DNA from: Trinickia sp. Y13
GTDB lineage: Bacteria > Pseudomonadota > Gammaproteobacteria > Burkholderiales > Burkholderiaceae
Direction of reading: 5' to 3'
Assembly (NCBI RefSeq): GCF_029522115.1
Contig: NZ_JAKWFK010000012.1
Span: 62,001 to 126,000, forward strand
Length of the DNA stretch: 64,000 nucleotides
The position numbers and the translations under genes were made by a program. Below, piece by piece: positions 16,834 through 25,129 of the stretch (positions are counted from its first letter, which is position 1; every line of letters starts with the position of its first letter). The notes under the pieces are model-generated. The model was not told the DNA's origin. It worked only from the letters and a program-made list of their open reading frames with translations, and made no database searches.

Positions 16834-18447
16834 TTATTGCTCCGCCTTCGCACCGGCCCATGCGGGTGGGCAGGCGCCCACGAGCGCGCCATCGGCGATA
16901 TGCCGGGTCAGCAAACGCAGATCGTGCTCTAGCGGACGATCGTCGCCGACGAACGCGGAGAGCGCTGAGACCTGCTCGACGAATTGCGCAAGCGGCGCCG
17001 TGAGCGATGCACCGGGCGTGACCGACAACCGCAGCCTCGCCGCCTGAACCGCCGCGAGCGTATGCGCGGCCGCGACCTGCTCGGTCAATTCGAGCACGCG
17101 CAGGCAGTCGCGCGCCGCGATCGTGCCCATGCTCACTTTGTCTTGGTTGTGCGCCTCCGTCGAGCGCGAAAACACGCTGGCCGGCATCGTCAGCTTCAGC
17201 GCTTCGGCCGTCCACGCCGACGACGAGATTTGCACCGCCTTGAAACCATGGCTGATCGGCAAGCGCGCCGCGCTCGCGCCCGACAGGCTGCGCGGCAAGC
17301 CGTTGTTGAATTTGTCGTCGACGATCAGCGCGAATTGCCGGTCCATCAAATCGGCCAAATTCGCCACGGCCGTCTTCAATGCATCCATCGCAAAGGCGAT
17401 GTGACCGCCGTAGAAATTCCCGCCGTGCAGAACGCGCTCGCCGTCCACGTCGATCAGCGGATTGTCGTTCGCGCTGTTGAGCTCGTTTTCGACGTCGCGC
17501 CGGACCCACGACAGCGCGTCCTGCGCCACGCCGATCACGTGCGGCGCGCAGCGGATCGAGTAGCGATCCTGCAAGCGCTGCCCGCTCGTATCTTCACGGC
17601 CGGCGAGATCCTCGCGAATCCAAGCGGCGGCTTGCGCCTGCCCGGCATGCGGCTTCACTTCGAAGATCATCGCGTCGAAATGCGCGGCGCGGCCGTCGAG
17701 CGCAACGGTGGACAACGCCGTCAAGCGCGCGGCCAATCGCGTCAATTGCGCCGCCCGCATGAACGCGAGACAAGCGAGGCCCGTCATGACCGCCGTGCCG
17801 TTCATCAACGCCAGGCCTTCTTTGGGCGCCAGTTGGAGCGGGACGCGCGCAAGTTCGGCCCACACTTCGGCGGCCGGCCGCACGCGCGCGCCGAACTCGA
17901 CCTCGCGCTCACCGACGAGCGCCGCCGCGACGTACGAGAGCGGCGTCAGATCGCCGCTCGCGCCGACCGAGCCCTCGGCGGGAATGCGCGGCAGGATATC
18001 GAAGTTGATCAGATCGGCCAGCCGTTCGAGCAGCACCATGCGCACACCCGAATAACCGTAGGCGAGCGAATTGAGCCGTGCGGCGATGACGGCCCGCGTT
18101 TCGGCCGCATCGAGCAGACGTCCCATGCCGCAGCCGTGATAGCGCGTGAGTTGCAGCGGCAACGCTTCCACGAGTTCCGGCGGCACGCCGACGACGCAAG
18201 CGTCGCCGTAGCCCGTGTTGACCCCGTACACCGTCGCGCCCGCCGCCAGGCGCGCACGCAGGAACTGCGCGCCGCGCTCGATCTGCGCGCGCCATGCCGC
18301 GTCGTCGTTCAAGGCGACGCCGGCGTGGCCGAACGCGATGGCCACGACCTCTTCGATCGTCAGGCGACGGCCACCGATCCCGACGGCCGCACTCGCCTTG
18401 GCCGGTGCAGGCGCGGTGCGATGCGCGGTCAAATCATCTTCGGCCAT
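16834..18447 (-). CDS. aromatic amino acid ammonia lyase (HAL/TAL/PAL family) of the aryl polyene cluster
   Basis: 537-aa MIO-dependent lyase. The Ala163-Ser164-Gly165 that cyclises to MIO is in EGSVGASGDLTPLSY. Tyr74 of YGVNTGYGD, Asn/Gln of ENELNSANDNP (numbering shifted) and YSIRCAPHVIG are the other conserved elements. The selectivity position reads R102-Y103-H104-G-C-G, not the Ser-His pair I associate with histidine lyases. No other hut genes are present. I infer release of cinnamate or 4-coumarate from Phe/Tyr as the aryl starter. Start ATG at 18447 has GAGGAG 7 bases upstream and overlaps the preceding gene by 14 bases. Confidence 0.9.
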   Translation of the reverse strand: MAEDDLTAHRTAPAPAKASAAVGIGGRRLTIEEVVAIAFGHAGVALNDDAAWRAQIERGAQFLRARLAAGATVYGVNTGYGDACVVGVPPELVEALPLQLTRYHGCGMGRLLDAAETRAVIAARLNSLAYGYSGVRMVLLERLADLINFDILPRIPAEGSVGASGDLTPLSYVAAALVGEREVEFGARVRPAAEVWAELARVPLQLAPKEGLALMNGTAVMTGLACLAFMRAAQLTRLAARLTALSTVALDGRAAHFDAMIFEVKPHAGQAQAAAWIREDLAGREDTSGQRLQDRYSIRCAPHVIGVAQDALSWVRRDVENELNSANDNPLIDVDGERVLHGGNFYGGHIAFAMDALKTAVANLADLMDRQFALIVDDKFNNGLPRSLSGASAARLPISHGFKAVQISSSAWTAEALKLTMPASVFSRSTEAHNQDKVSMGTIAARDCLRVLELTEQVAAAHTLAAVQAARLRLSVTPGASLTAPLAQFVEQVSALSAFVGDDRPLEHDLRLLTRHIADGALVGACPPAWAGAKAEQ

Positions 18448-20152
18448 CAGTTGCTCCTCTCTGGCTCGCCCAGAAATCGAAAAAATTGAACCATTGAAAT
18501 GGAGCCTTGCGGCAGTAGTATTCGAGCCGCTGTGCAAAGCGGCCTGCATGCTCGGCCAGATACGCGGCGCGCTCGGCGCGAGGCAACCGGATGCGCTCGG
18601 CGAACGGCTCGAAATACAGCCGATAGCGCCCACGCTCCTTCAAGCAAAACAGCAAATAGACGGGACAGCCGAGCGCATGCGCGAGGACATACGGCCCCTG
18701 CGCGAAGGGCGCCGCCGCGCCGAGGAACGACGCCTGCGTGACACGCCCCGATTCGTGCGCCGGCACGCGATCGCCGACGATGACGAGCAACTCGCCCGCA
18801 TCGATACGTTGCTGCAGCAGCATCGCGGTTTCCGGACCGAAGTCCGTCACTTGCACCATCCGGCTCGCGAAGTCTCGATGCGCGCGCGCCAAGACGCTGT
18901 TGAACCGCCGCGCATGCTCGGTGTAGACGACTGCCGTCACCTTCGCGTGCATCCCGCGGACCGCCAACGCGCGCGACATCTCTAGATTGCCCAAATGCGC
19001 GCCGATCACAAGCGCGCCTTTGCCGCTCGCGACCAGCGCATCGAACGCGGATGGATCGTCGAAATCGACCGCATCGTGCGCAACGCGCCCGGTCCAAGCA
19101 GCGAGCTTGTCCAAGCCCGCTTCGGCGAAGGCGAACATGTGCCAATACGCCGAACGCCAGCTGGGATCGGGCGTCGCGCCCACCGGCGAGGCGTCGCGCA
19201 AGCGCGCGAAGTAGCGATGCGATTCGAGCCGCGCCGCCCGCCCCGTCAGCAGGAAATACGCGACGATCGGATGCAGCCAGAGACGGGTGGCGCGCATGCC
19301 GAGCAACCGGCAGCTCAGCGCGAGGAACTGCATGCCGGTGCGGCTGCCGCGTTCGGCGATACGCCACCAACGTCCCGCCTGGCCTCCGCCCGCCGCGCCC
19401 GAGCGCTCGCGGGCCAATACCTTGCGCGCGAGCAGCACCGGCAGGCGCACGAGCATGCCGGCAACGAGACGTGAATGGCTTTTGCTGATACGGACGTTGT
19501 CGCGCACCACGTCGAAATGAGACAGACCACCGGGCGCGTAAGTGACGCGAGTGGGGATGGTCACGAAACGAATCGAGCGCCACGACAAGCGCACAAGAAT
19601 TTCGATATCGAAGTCCATGCGCGTGGGCAGCGACACGGAATCGATGAGCGCACACGCCGCGTCCAGCGGATAAAGGCGAAAGCCGCACATCGAATCGGGA
19701 ATCGCGAACGACAGCGTTTCGATCCACACCCACACGTGCGTCACATAGCGGCCATAGAGCCGCGCCTTCGGCACGGTTTCGTCGTAGACGGGGCGCCCGA
19801 GCACGACCGCCAGCGGCTCGGCCCGCGCGGCGTCGAGAAAGCGCGGCACGTCCGCCGCGTCGTGCTGGCCATCGGCATCGATCTGCAGCGCATGGGTGAA
19901 GCCGGCCGCGCGCGCCGCGCGCAACCCCGCCATCACGGCCGCCCCCTTGCCGCCATTGCGCGAAAGCCGCAACAGCGACACCCGGGGCGCCCAGCGCTCG
20001 ACCAATTCCGCAAGCACCGCTTGCGTGGCCTCGTCGCTGCCATCGTCGACGATGATGATCGGCAACGCATGCGGTATCAACCGTGCGAGCGTCGCGCCAA
20101 TTTCCGCTTTGTGGTTGTAGATCGGAATGACGATGGCAGCGCGCAGGTTCAT
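18434..20152 (-). CDS. apeJ: glycosyltransferase family 2 / lysophospholipid acyltransferase fusion ApeJ
   Basis: 572-aa two-domain protein. Residues ~1-245 are a GT2 glycosyltransferase: AIVIPIYNHKAEIG, IIIVDDGSDEAT, and QIDADGQHD with the DxD-type metal site. Residues ~300-572 are an LpxL/HtrB-like acyltransferase with HLGNLE (H-x4-E) and VIVGDRVP. Start ATG at 20152 overlaps the apeHI stop (ATGA). Such fusions are standard in aryl polyene clusters and probably build the lipid anchor: a sugar is added and then acylated with the polyene. Confidence 0.9.
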   Translation of the reverse strand: MNLRAAIVIPIYNHKAEIGATLARLIPHALPIIIVDDGSDEATQAVLAELVERWAPRVSLLRLSRNGGKGAAVMAGLRAARAAGFTHALQIDADGQHDAADVPRFLDAARAEPLAVVLGRPVYDETVPKARLYGRYVTHVWVWIETLSFAIPDSMCGFRLYPLDAACALIDSVSLPTRMDFDIEILVRLSWRSIRFVTIPTRVTYAPGGLSHFDVVRDNVRISKSHSRLVAGMLVRLPVLLARKVLARERSGAAGGGQAGRWWRIAERGSRTGMQFLALSCRLLGMRATRLWLHPIVAYFLLTGRAARLESHRYFARLRDASPVGATPDPSWRSAYWHMFAFAEAGLDKLAAWTGRVAHDAVDFDDPSAFDALVASGKGALVIGAHLGNLEMSRALAVRGMHAKVTAVVYTEHARRFNSVLARAHRDFASRMVQVTDFGPETAMLLQQRIDAGELLVIVGDRVPAHESGRVTQASFLGAAAPFAQGPYVLAHALGCPVYLLFCLKERGRYRLYFEPFAERIRLPRAERAAYLAEHAGRFAQRLEYYCRKAPFQWFNFFDFWASQRGATDGRR

Positions 20153-21843
20153 GCCGCCCTCCGATAGGCGACGACGCCCGATGCGCTGTCGCGCTCGCCC
20201 AGGCGAAACGCGAAGCGCATCTTGCCGCGCCCTGCGTCGTTCGACAGCGTCAGATGCAGGATCGCGCCCGGCGGCACCGGGGCCATGAACTTGAGCCGCT
20301 CGATCGCGGCGATCGAGCGCACGTCGGGCCAAAGGTCGGCGCCTAGCCCGATCGCCCAATCGATCTGCACGACGCCCGGCAAGATCGGCAAACCGGGAAA
20401 GTGCCCGGCGAAATGCACGAGCGTGGGCGGCACGCGAAGTTCGTAGTGCAGCACCTCTTCATGCACGAACTGCGCGAGCACTTCCATCCCTTGCTCGCGC
20501 GCTTGGAACGCGGCAGCCACGGTCGCGGCCGGAAGCTTGCCGCGCGCATCGAACGGCAGCGCGGTGCAAAAGCGCCAGCGGCGCGGCAGCACGACCGCAT
20601 CGACGAACTCGCTCAAATGCGCGCGCAGCGACTTGGCCAGTGCCACCCGCCCTCGTTCGGCCAACGCGGCGCTCCCCTCGCCGCTCAGCGCGACCAGCAC
20701 GCCAAGCCGTTCGCGCGCCGCGCCGGCCAGCACGACGGCCGCGGCCTGCGTCACGTACGGGTGCCGCGCGAGGTAGCGCTCGATCTCGGGCAGCGATACG
20801 CGCTTGCCGTCGAGCTTCGCGACGCGGTCGAGCCTGCCGGCAAGCCTGAAGCGGCCCGCTTCGTCGAACGTGACCGCATCGTCGGTTCGATGCCAGCGGT
20901 CGTGCCCGAGATGCGGCGAACGCACCATCAATGCGCCGTCGGCGTCGCATCGCAGTTGCGCGCCGGCCACCGGCTGCCAAGCGTCGGAGCGATCGCCCCG
21001 GCGCCATGCGATGCCGCCCGTTTCGGTGCTCCCGTAGATTTCGATGGGGGCGCTGCCGAAGCGTTGCGCATAAGCGATCGCGGTATCTTCGCCAAGCGGC
21101 CCGCCCGACGAGAAGAACGCGCACGGCGCCGGGGCGAGCGCATCGAAGCCTGGCATTTCGACCCAACGCGCCAACTGCGCGGGGCTAGATACCACCGCCG
21201 CGATGCCAACTTGCGAGAGGCGCGCTTGCAGTTGCAACGGCTCGGCGCAATGGTGCCGATCGAACGAGCGGCCAGCGGCCAAAGGCCAAAACACGCGGAA
21301 CAGCAACCCGTAGATGTGCCGATGCAGCACGCTGGCGAGCACCGTCGCATCGGCGAGGATGTGCCCCCACTGCGTCTCGAGCGTGCGCACTTCCGCGTCG
21401 AACTGCGCCAGCGTCTTGTGCACCGCTTTGGGCGAGCCGCTGCTGCCCGACGTATAAAGCGTCAACGGGGCATCGGCGTCGATACGGCGCTCGCCCAAAT
21501 CGGCGCCGGTGCACGGACCCATCTCGCCCACCTGCTGCGCCGTCAGCAGAATGTCGTAGCAATCGCCGAGCATGGCCAAATAGGCCGGTGTCGCGGTGGA
21601 GGGGATCACCGGCTCCTTCCCGCACGCGAGCACCGCGAACAACGCGCAGGCGAAATCGAACGGATCGTCGAGACAGACGGCGACGCGGCGCCCGGCCGAC
21701 GGTTCGAGCCAGCACACGAAAGCCGCGACGCGCGCCTTGAAGGCGCCGAAATCGACCATGCTCGCTTGGTCGACGCAGACCGGCATCGTGTCCTCGCGCG
21801 ACGCGCAAAGTAGTTCGTGCAAAGCGGTGAAAGCGGCGTTCAA
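20149..21843 (-). CDS. aryl acyl-CoA/ACP ligase fused to 3-hydroxyacyl-ACP dehydratase (ApeH-ApeI fusion)
   Basis: 564 aa. Residues ~1-450 are an AMP-forming ligase: LTLYTSGSSGSPKAVHKT (P-loop), EIYGSTETGGIAWR, RLDRVAKLDGKRVSLPEIE. Residues ~453-564 are a FabZ/FabA-like hotdog dehydratase with VHFAGHFPGLPILPGVVQ and its catalytic His at ~481. The start is TTG at 21843, overlapping the apeG stop as TTGA, with GGAGGG 5-10 bases upstream; the ATG further upstream is inside apeG and is rejected. The ligase should load the aryl acid onto an ACP. In other described clusters H and I are separate proteins. Confidence 0.88.
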   Translation of the reverse strand: MNAAFTALHELLCASREDTMPVCVDQASMVDFGAFKARVAAFVCWLEPSAGRRVAVCLDDPFDFACALFAVLACGKEPVIPSTATPAYLAMLGDCYDILLTAQQVGEMGPCTGADLGERRIDADAPLTLYTSGSSGSPKAVHKTLAQFDAEVRTLETQWGHILADATVLASVLHRHIYGLLFRVFWPLAAGRSFDRHHCAEPLQLQARLSQVGIAAVVSSPAQLARWVEMPGFDALAPAPCAFFSSGGPLGEDTAIAYAQRFGSAPIEIYGSTETGGIAWRRGDRSDAWQPVAGAQLRCDADGALMVRSPHLGHDRWHRTDDAVTFDEAGRFRLAGRLDRVAKLDGKRVSLPEIERYLARHPYVTQAAAVVLAGAARERLGVLVALSGEGSAALAERGRVALAKSLRAHLSEFVDAVVLPRRWRFCTALPFDARGKLPAATVAAAFQAREQGMEVLAQFVHEEVLHYELRVPPTLVHFAGHFPGLPILPGVVQIDWAIGLGADLWPDVRSIAAIERLKFMAPVPPGAILHLTLSNDAGRGKMRFAFRLGERDSASGVVAYRRAA

Positions 21844-22472
21844 CGCGTCGCCCTCCGCAAAACGAATGCGTGGCGCCAAGCGATCTCGGCCACGATCAAC
21901 GTGCCGATCAACAGATAGGTGACGACGCCGTTGTAGAACGCCCATTGCACACGCGAGCCCCACAGCGCGCAGGCGGCAGACATGGCGCCGTTGCATACGA
22001 AGAACACGCACCAGACCTGCGTCACGCGCCGCGTGTAGCGCACGGCGCGATCATCGAGCTCGGGCCGCCGCACGCGCGCAAACTTCTCGATCATGGACGG
22101 GCCACCGCGGAAAAGCGAGGCGCCGAAGGCGATCAGCATGCCGGCGTTGACGACGATCGGGTACGCACGCAACAACGTTTCGCTATCGGTCGCGGCGATG
22201 CCTGCCGACAAACCGCTCATGACAAACGCCAACGCCCATTCGAGCCGCGTGAACCCGGCAAGCAGCGCAGCGACGCTGCCGGCGCCGAGCCAGCGCTGCA
22301 ACCACAGCAACGCGAGCAAGGCGAGCCCGATGAAGCGCGGCGATCCGAATCGCAGGAACGCAAGAATCACGAGCGGGTAGGCCAGCTTGAGCGCGACGTT
22401 CGCGATCGCGCGCACACGCGTGGGCGGCGCCGCTTGCACGGGCGCTCGCGCACCGGTCGAAGCCGCGCCCAT
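21840..22472 (-). CDS. apeG: COG4648-type membrane protein ApeG
   Basis: 210-aa polytopic inner-membrane protein with about six hydrophobic segments (approx. 27-42, 47-63, 79-95, 104-120, 153-172, 178-195). Family members occur in aryl polyene clusters between the second ACP and the ligase and have no assigned activity. The start ATG lies 4 bases after the apeF stop and its stop overlaps the TTG start of the ligase fusion. A conserved-looking WAFYNG motif precedes the last helix. It might help anchor the synthase complex or transfer products at the membrane (inference). Confidence 0.82.
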   Translation of the reverse strand: MGAASTGARAPVQAAPPTRVRAIANVALKLAYPLVILAFLRFGSPRFIGLALLALLWLQRWLGAGSVAALLAGFTRLEWALAFVMSGLSAGIAATDSETLLRAYPIVVNAGMLIAFGASLFRGGPSMIEKFARVRRPELDDRAVRYTRRVTQVWCVFFVCNGAMSAACALWGSRVQWAFYNGVVTYLLIGTLIVAEIAWRHAFVLRRATR

Positions 22473-22476
22473 CGGC

Positions 22477-22722
22477 TCAGGCCGCCAGCAGCGATTCGAC
22501 CGCGCCGATGACGTCGCCGACCGTGCGCACGGATTTGAACTCGTCGGGCTTGATGCGGCGCCCCGTCATTTCCTGCAGCTTGATCGCCAAATCGACGGCA
22601 TCGATGCTGTCCAGATCCAGGTCGTCGAACAGATGCGCCTCGGGCGTGACACGCTCCGGCTCGATCGCGAAGTTTTCGTTGAAGATGGCGCGGATGCGCT
22701 CGAGGATCTCGGTATCGGTCAC
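22477..22722 (-). CDS. apeF: acyl carrier protein ApeF
   Basis: 81-aa acyl carrier protein. The phosphopantetheine attachment Ser39 is in DLDLDSIDAVDL, and the acidic helix II follows. It is the second of two tandem ACPs; only 3 bases separate it from apeE. In described aryl polyene systems the two ACPs have different loading roles. No phosphopantetheinyl transferase gene is in the cluster, so activation must come from elsewhere in the genome. Confidence 0.92.
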   Translation of the reverse strand: MTDTEILERIRAIFNENFAIEPERVTPEAHLFDDLDLDSIDAVDLAIKLQEMTGRRIKPDEFKSVRTVGDVIGAVESLLAA

Positions 22723-22725
22723 GGT

Positions 22726-23025
22726 TCACTCCCCTTTCGTTGCGGTGTCGCCGTCGGCGAAAGCCAGCGCGCGCTGGCTTTGCACGAACGCGGCAAGCGT
22801 GTTGATCGAGCGAAAGTGCTCGCGCGTGCGCTCGTCGTTGGCCGCGATGGTCAACGCGTAGCGCTTGCGCAGCACGATGCCGATTTCGAGCGCGTCGATC
22901 GAATCGAGCCCCACGCCGTCGGTGTCGAACAGCGGCGCGTCGTCGTCGATGTCCTCGGGACGCAAATCCTCGAGATCGAGCGCCTCGATCAACAACTGTT
23001 TAATTTCGAGTTTTAAAGAATCCAT
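22726..23025 (-). CDS. apeE: acyl carrier protein ApeE
   Basis: 99-aa acyl carrier protein with attachment Ser42 in TDGVGLDSIDALEIG. It starts MDSLKLEIKQLL at 23025, 26 bases inside the end of apeD; the longer frame upstream is apeD in another frame. It is more divergent than ApeF, with an insertion ahead of the serine and a C-terminal extension after FVQSQ. Confidence 0.92.
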   Translation of the reverse strand: MDSLKLEIKQLLIEALDLEDLRPEDIDDDAPLFDTDGVGLDSIDALEIGIVLRKRYALTIAANDERTREHFRSINTLAAFVQSQRALAFADGDTATKGE

Positions 23026-23809
23026 AAGCAAACAGATGCTCGGTGATATGAGCTTGAACCCCTTGCGCGAGAACGCGCGCAGCGGCGGCTGGCGGCGTAT
23101 CGGCGGCGGTGGTGAAACGCTCGAGCGCAAGCGGCTCGAGCACGGCGACGCGCATGCGGAACGGCCTTTGGGGCACGTGGTACCAGCGCATATGTTTCGC
23201 GAAGGCGGGCGGGTCGCAATCGATCAAGACAGGGCGCACGGGAACGCCCGCGCGCAACGCCATATGCGCGAACCCGCGCGAGAACGGGTGCAGCCGGTCG
23301 CCCCCGGGGCTGCGCGTGCCTTCGGGGAAGACGATCATCGTGTAGCCGGCCGCCAGTTGGCGCGCACCTGCTTCGATCAACTCGGAGGGATCGGCGTTGC
23401 TGACGTATCGAGCGGCGCGCACGATGCCCCAGAAGCACGGATTGCCCCAATGGGCGTTCTTCACCACACAGCAGGCGCGCGGCGTGAGTGCGAGCAAAAG
23501 CACCACATCGAGATACGTCGGGTGGTTGGCCACCACGATCGCGGGGCCGCGCGCCGATAGCGTCTCGGCCCCGCTGACCTCGAGCTTCATGACGCCGAGC
23601 GCCTCGAGCAATGCCACGAGTGCGCGAAAGAACCAATGAATGACCGTGGCGACGACGCGTTGACTCGAAGCGCGATGCGGCCAGAGCCAGGCGAACGGGA
23701 AGACGGCGACGGAGAACAGCACGCCGCACGCGCCGAAGGCCATGAACGCGGCGCCGGTAGCAACCAGACGCCACGAGCGATCGATGCGCGCCATTACGCT
23801 TGTGTTCAT
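23000..23809 (-). CDS. apeD: lysophospholipid acyltransferase ApeD (PlsC-like)
   Basis: 269-aa 1-acyl-glycerol-3-phosphate acyltransferase-like protein. The H-x4-D motif is NHPTYLD (~100-106); FPEGTRSPGG (~167-176) binds phosphate and PVRPVLIDCD is block IV. An N-terminal hydrophobic region (~14-38) anchors it in the inner membrane. Start ATG at 23809 overlaps the apeC stop (ATGA), which rejects the longer open frame to 23962. In aryl polyene clusters it is expected to transfer acyl groups to the lipid anchor. Confidence 0.88.
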   Translation of the reverse strand: MNTSVMARIDRSWRLVATGAAFMAFGACGVLFSVAVFPFAWLWPHRASSQRVVATVIHWFFRALVALLEALGVMKLEVSGAETLSARGPAIVVANHPTYLDVVLLLALTPRACCVVKNAHWGNPCFWGIVRAARYVSNADPSELIEAGARQLAAGYTMIVFPEGTRSPGGDRLHPFSRGFAHMALRAGVPVRPVLIDCDPPAFAKHMRWYHVPQRPFRMRVAVLEPLALERFTTAADTPPAAAARVLAQGVQAHITEHLFAYGFFKTRN

Positions 23810-24498
23810 ATCGAGCCGCCCCCGTGCACCGCCCACGCCCAACTGCGGCCCGCACCGTGCCATGTCGCCGCCGCGCCAGCCGTGAGGCCATGCGTCAGCG
23901 CGTCGGTTTGCGTGGCGAACGCCGAAGGGCACTGCCCTGCCTGCGCCGGCCCCGTGGCGCATTCGAGCTGCCAGCGAGCGTCGCGATCGAGCAACAGGGC
24001 GAGCGCGCCGGCCGACGCTTCGTGAGCGACGCTGCCGTAGCGTTCGTCGGCGGGTTCGTCGGCGTACACCACGAGCACCGGCATAGCCGAGTCCGCGCTG
24101 TATTGCGCATGCGCTTCGAGCAATGCATAGCCGAGCGTCTCCGCGCCAGCCGAAATGGCTGTTGCGGGCGAGCGATCGCGACGGGCGATGCTGTAGACGC
24201 CGGCCATCGCATTGAGGACGGATAGGCTAAAGGACGTGGGCGAGACGGGCTGGCCCGCGACGATATCGTCGAGAATGCCCGTGGTGCGGCCCAGTTCGCC
24301 ATGACGGGAAGCGAATACGAGACGCACGGCGTCGCAGTGGGCCGCGCAATCGTGTGCGACCCTCAACGCCATTTTCGTGAGCGTGCTCAATCGGCGGCGC
24401 ACGAGCGGCTCGATGAAGCCGATATCGGGCGTCGTGGCCGCGCCGGCTGGCCAGGATGACCACCGGGCGACTGGAATGGTCCAGCGCAGGTCCAGCAT
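23806..24498 (-). CDS. apeC: ketosynthase-like chain length factor ApeC
   Basis: Short beta-ketoacyl synthase relative (ketoacyl-synt_2 type), 230 aa from Met at 24498 (DLRWTIPVARWSSWP). It keeps the dimer-forming N-terminal half, with ASRHGELGRTTGILDDI and SPTSFSLSVLNAMAGVYSI, but lacks the Cys-His-His triad: the nucleophile region reads SAGAETLGYALL. In described systems it pairs with ApeO. It is probably the first gene of the operon. A GTG at 24585 gives a 259-aa alternative; neither start has a strong Shine-Dalgarno, and the shorter form matches the usual N-terminus of the family. Confidence 0.85.
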   Translation of the reverse strand: MLDLRWTIPVARWSSWPAGAATTPDIGFIEPLVRRRLSTLTKMALRVAHDCAAHCDAVRLVFASRHGELGRTTGILDDIVAGQPVSPTSFSLSVLNAMAGVYSIARRDRSPATAISAGAETLGYALLEAHAQYSADSAMPVLVVYADEPADERYGSVAHEASAGALALLLDRDARWQLECATGPAQAGQCPSAFATQTDALTHGLTAGAAATWHGAGRSWAWAVHGGGSI

Positions 24499-24892
24499 AT
24501 CGTCGTTCGCTTGCGAATCGTGATCGCCGGTTTCCCGGCGTAAAGATGCGAACGACGAAAGCCCTGAAAGCGCCCCGCGTACCACACCCCGAGTTGGTCG
24601 ATTTTTGTTCGTGTCGTGGATTACCCGGGCATAACCGCATCGCTATTGCCTTGCGGCAAATGCTTTCATTTATTTTTCAAATCTGATTCAGGCGTCCCGG
24701 ATCCGCCGGGCGAAATATTACTGAAAATTCGATCTTAAAAACAGCATCTGCGTTAGGCGTAGCATTCGCGCGACGCTGGACGACCGGCTCATTCGCCGAT
24801 TTGCATGCAGGCTGAGGCTGCGCCGCCTCCCGCCCCCATTTTGACTCAGCATCGCGTGATTCAAACTCCTCATCATGTGCTAGAATCCGCCG
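24499..24892. promoter_or_regulatory. intergenic promoter region between apeC (left) and the Mn riboswitch (right)
   Basis: About 390 bases, AT-richer than its surroundings at 24640-24760. It should hold the leftward promoter of the ape operon and the rightward promoter of the riboswitch gene. For the latter, TAGAAT at 24881-24886 is a good -10, followed by an RNA start near 24893. I cannot point to a convincing -10/-35 pair for the ape operon. Confidence 0.5.
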
Positions 24893-25052
24893 CTCATTGG
24901 GGAGTAGCCGCCCCGCCGCGTCCGCTGCACGCCTAGTCGATCGAAATCGACCGGTCGGCAGCGCGCACGCATCGCGGGGGCGTACGTCAACACACTTGGC
25001 TCGTACGAGCCATGGCGGACGCAGCCTCTGGCCTGGCGAGACCGATGACCCC
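24893..25052 (+). promoter_or_regulatory. yybP-ykoY manganese riboswitch
   Basis: The family's conserved pieces are present in order: GGGGAGTAGC at 24899-24908, a CGTACGTCAAC-type element near 24986-24996, and GGCGAGACCGATGACC at 25035-25050. The order and spacing match the alx-like proteobacterial forms. It ends about 80 bases before the start of a UPF0016 (GDT1/TMEM165-type) exporter, a classic partner of this riboswitch. Mn2+ binding is expected to raise expression. TAGAAT at 24881-24886 is the likely -10. Exact boundaries are estimated. Confidence 0.88.
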
Positions 25053-25129
25053 TGCGCATGCCGCTTTCAGGGCCCGGTTGCGCGGTGGGTCGTCGCTCGC
25101 TCATATCTCGGCCCGAGGAAGACCATTAC

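Noticed and set aside
16984..18489. 501-aa plus-strand frame
   Set aside because: Antisense to the ammonia lyase; Arg/His-rich low-complexity translation.
24640..24700. Hairpin TTGCC-TTGC-GGCAA with T-rich flank as a terminator
   Set aside because: 5-bp stem, no gene ends there on the plus strand.
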